A stretch of DNA of 5,609 nt from an uncultured Clostridia bacterium (GTDB lineage Bacteria; Bacillota; Clostridia; Oscillospirales; Oscillospiraceae). Both the position numbers and the translations under genes were made by a program. The stretch is from contig CALLZZ010000038.1 in assembly GCA_937858235.1 (NCBI GenBank), positions 1 through 5,609 of the forward strand, written 5' to 3'. The notes beneath the pieces were generated by a model. It did not search any database. It was not told where the DNA came from and saw only the letters and a list, made by a program, of their open reading frames with translations. Position 1 is the stretch's first letter. Every line of letters begins with the position of its first letter. Positions 4,517 through 5,609 of the stretch are shown in pieces.

Positions 4517-5609
4517 ATGAACGCTACTGAGAGAAAAGCAAAACTGAAAGAATTTACCGACCACCCAGAGAAAGCGTGCCGGACCGGTATTCCTATTACC
4601 TATCACGGCAGCATCATTACCTTGGACGCATACGAAATTCCTCTGGAGTATCTTGTCTATAATCCATATAACGGAAGGATCGGGAGCGTTGTCAAGTCGT
4701 ATGAACGGCAGAACCACCAATTGGATCCCGAAGACCCCGGGGATAAGAAAATTATAGAGAAATTCCTGTGGGACTCCAAGCCGGATGCGAACAAGAAAAC
4801 CAAAGAACGTCTTCTGAAAGAGCATCAGCAAAGGCACGGTATCGTGACCGCCGATGGTATGATTATTGATGGTAACCGCCGTGCAAGTTTGCTGAATAAT
4901 ATAATGGCGGACGACAGTATCCCATTCAACGAGAAGACCCACTGTCAATATTTTATTGCCATTATCCTCCCGGAAGGTGCAGACAAGAAAGAGATTCTTG
5001 CGCTGGAAACCACTTACCAGATGGGTGAGGACGCCAAGGTTGATTATAACCCGATTGAGAAGTACCTGAAATGCAAGGACCTGAAAGACGCCGGTTTTAC
5101 TGACGATGATATTGCGGGGATGATGGATTGCAAAGCCGGAGAAGTACGCACGATGCTGTCTGCGCTCCAATTGATGGATGAGTATCTGGACGAATATGGA
5201 TATTCGGGTATGTATACTCAGTTGGGGAAGAGTGAGGACTCCTTCCTAAAGCTCGATTCGGCGCTGAAAAAATATAAAGCCGGAGTGGCTTCAATGTGGG
5301 ATTACGATCCAGAAGCTGATGTTTCTGACTTGAAATTGATTGCGTTTGATTACATACGTGCCAATTTCGAACAGACAAAGTTCCGAGACATTATTTCAGC
5401 ACCTTCCGCCAAGAACCCTGCCGCCAGCTTCTTTGCAAAGAAAGAAGTATGGGAGCAGTTCCGTGATAGGCATTTCGCAGCTACGGATTCCGTCCAGGAA
5501 GAGTCTGTCGAAGATATAATGGCGAAGAACCCACCGGATCTGAGTCGGGCTTTAAAGGCCCGTGACCAGCAGTGGAAGCGGAAGGTAGAGGACTCTTTTG
5601 ATGATAATT
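4517..5609 (+). CDS. ParB/Srx-fold nucleotide-binding domain protein, 3' end outside the window
   Basis: The frame is open from ATG 4517 to the edge (364 complete codons, no stop). GGAGG (4504-4508) lies eight bases before the start. Residues about 33-150 look like a ParB N-terminal domain: IPLEYLVYNPYNGRIG (41-56) corresponds to box I, and GIVTADGMIIDGNRRASLL (108-126) to the box II GxRR motif that binds CTP/ATP in ParB-fold proteins. A candidate HTH follows at FTDDDIAGMMDCKAGEVRTML (194-214), as in chromosome and plasmid ParB. The rest (about 225-364) is charged and helical with no recognised motif. A true partitioning ParB is unlikely because no ParA gene is adjacent. ParB-fold proteins with DG(N/Q)xR motifs also occur in DNA-modification defence systems, for example DndB and SspE. 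Pairing with a restriction-like nuclease in one operon favours a defence role, by inference. A long antisense frame at 4511-5170 is a shadow of this gene. Confidence 0.78.
   Translation, partial: MNATERKAKLKEFTDHPEKACRTGIPITYHGSIITLDAYEIPLEYLVYNPYNGRIGSVVKSYERQNHQLDPEDPGDKKIIEKFLWDSKPDANKKTKERLLKEHQQRHGIVTADGMIIDGNRRASLLNNIMADDSIPFNEKTHCQYFIAIILPEGADKKEILALETTYQMGEDAKVDYNPIEKYLKCKDLKDAGFTDDDIAGMMDCKAGEVRTMLSALQLMDEYLDEYGYSGMYTQLGKSEDSFLKLDSALKKYKAGVASMWDYDPEADVSDLKLIAFDYIRANFEQTKFRDIISAPSAKNPAASFFAKKEVWEQFRDRHFAATDSVQEESVEDIMAKNPPDLSRALKARDQQWKRKVEDSFDDN

Noticed and set aside
4511..5170. Minus-strand open frame of 219 codons
   Set aside because: It lies wholly antisense to the ParB-like gene, which has a good ribosome binding site, ParB motifs and continuous coding through the region. 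The antisense translation has no recognisable motif.
1..5609. CRISPR array, tRNA, rRNA or insertion sequence
   Set aside because: No regularly spaced 25-40 base repeats, cloverleaf-like or rRNA-like stretches, or DDE/HUH transposase genes were seen on reading both strands.

Overview
The window looks like the left part of an integrated mobile element in a low-to-moderate GC Firmicute, most plausibly a gut Clostridia (Lachnospiraceae-like) genome. This rests on strong AGGAGG-type ribosome binding sites, extended -10 promoters (TGnTATAAT), and a familiar Clostridia trio of a small SHOCT-like protein, a serine recombinase and a sigma-like HTH/zinc-ribbon protein. The taxonomic call is inference from gene content and style; no marker gene is present.

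Layout. Positions 2-76 hold the last 24 codons of an unidentified gene, closed by a strong intrinsic terminator (128-165). Positions 166-435 are non-coding and hold repeated AACGA/TCGTT motifs and inverted repeats; this leader could contain the element's attachment site and/or control sites. A tightly overlapped operon follows on the + strand: SHOCT-like small protein (436-627), serine recombinase of 476 aa (617-2047), and HTH plus double zinc-ribbon protein (2037-2468). This is the mobility module.

The second half is cargo with a defence or DNA-modification character. A MerR/excisionase-type HTH protein (2578-2772) has its own extended -10 promoter. A Vsr-type PD-(D/E)XK mismatch endonuclease homologue (2888-3370) comes next. 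After an AT-rich intergenic region with a 16-bp palindrome, a tandem 10-bp repeat and a good promoter, there is a two-gene operon: a DpnII-like restriction-endonuclease-fold protein (3570-4499) and a ParB/Srx-fold protein with a DGNRR motif (4517 to the right edge, incomplete).

Working model (inference): the recombinase moves the element and the small HTH protein regulates cargo expression or excision. The Vsr-like nuclease, the DpnII-like nuclease and the ParB-like NTP-binding candidate form the visible start of a defence cassette whose remaining genes (perhaps a methyltransferase or helicase) lie beyond position 5609. No methyltransferase is visible here, which is notable next to two restriction/repair-type nucleases. 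I see no rRNA, tRNA, CRISPR array or insertion sequence.
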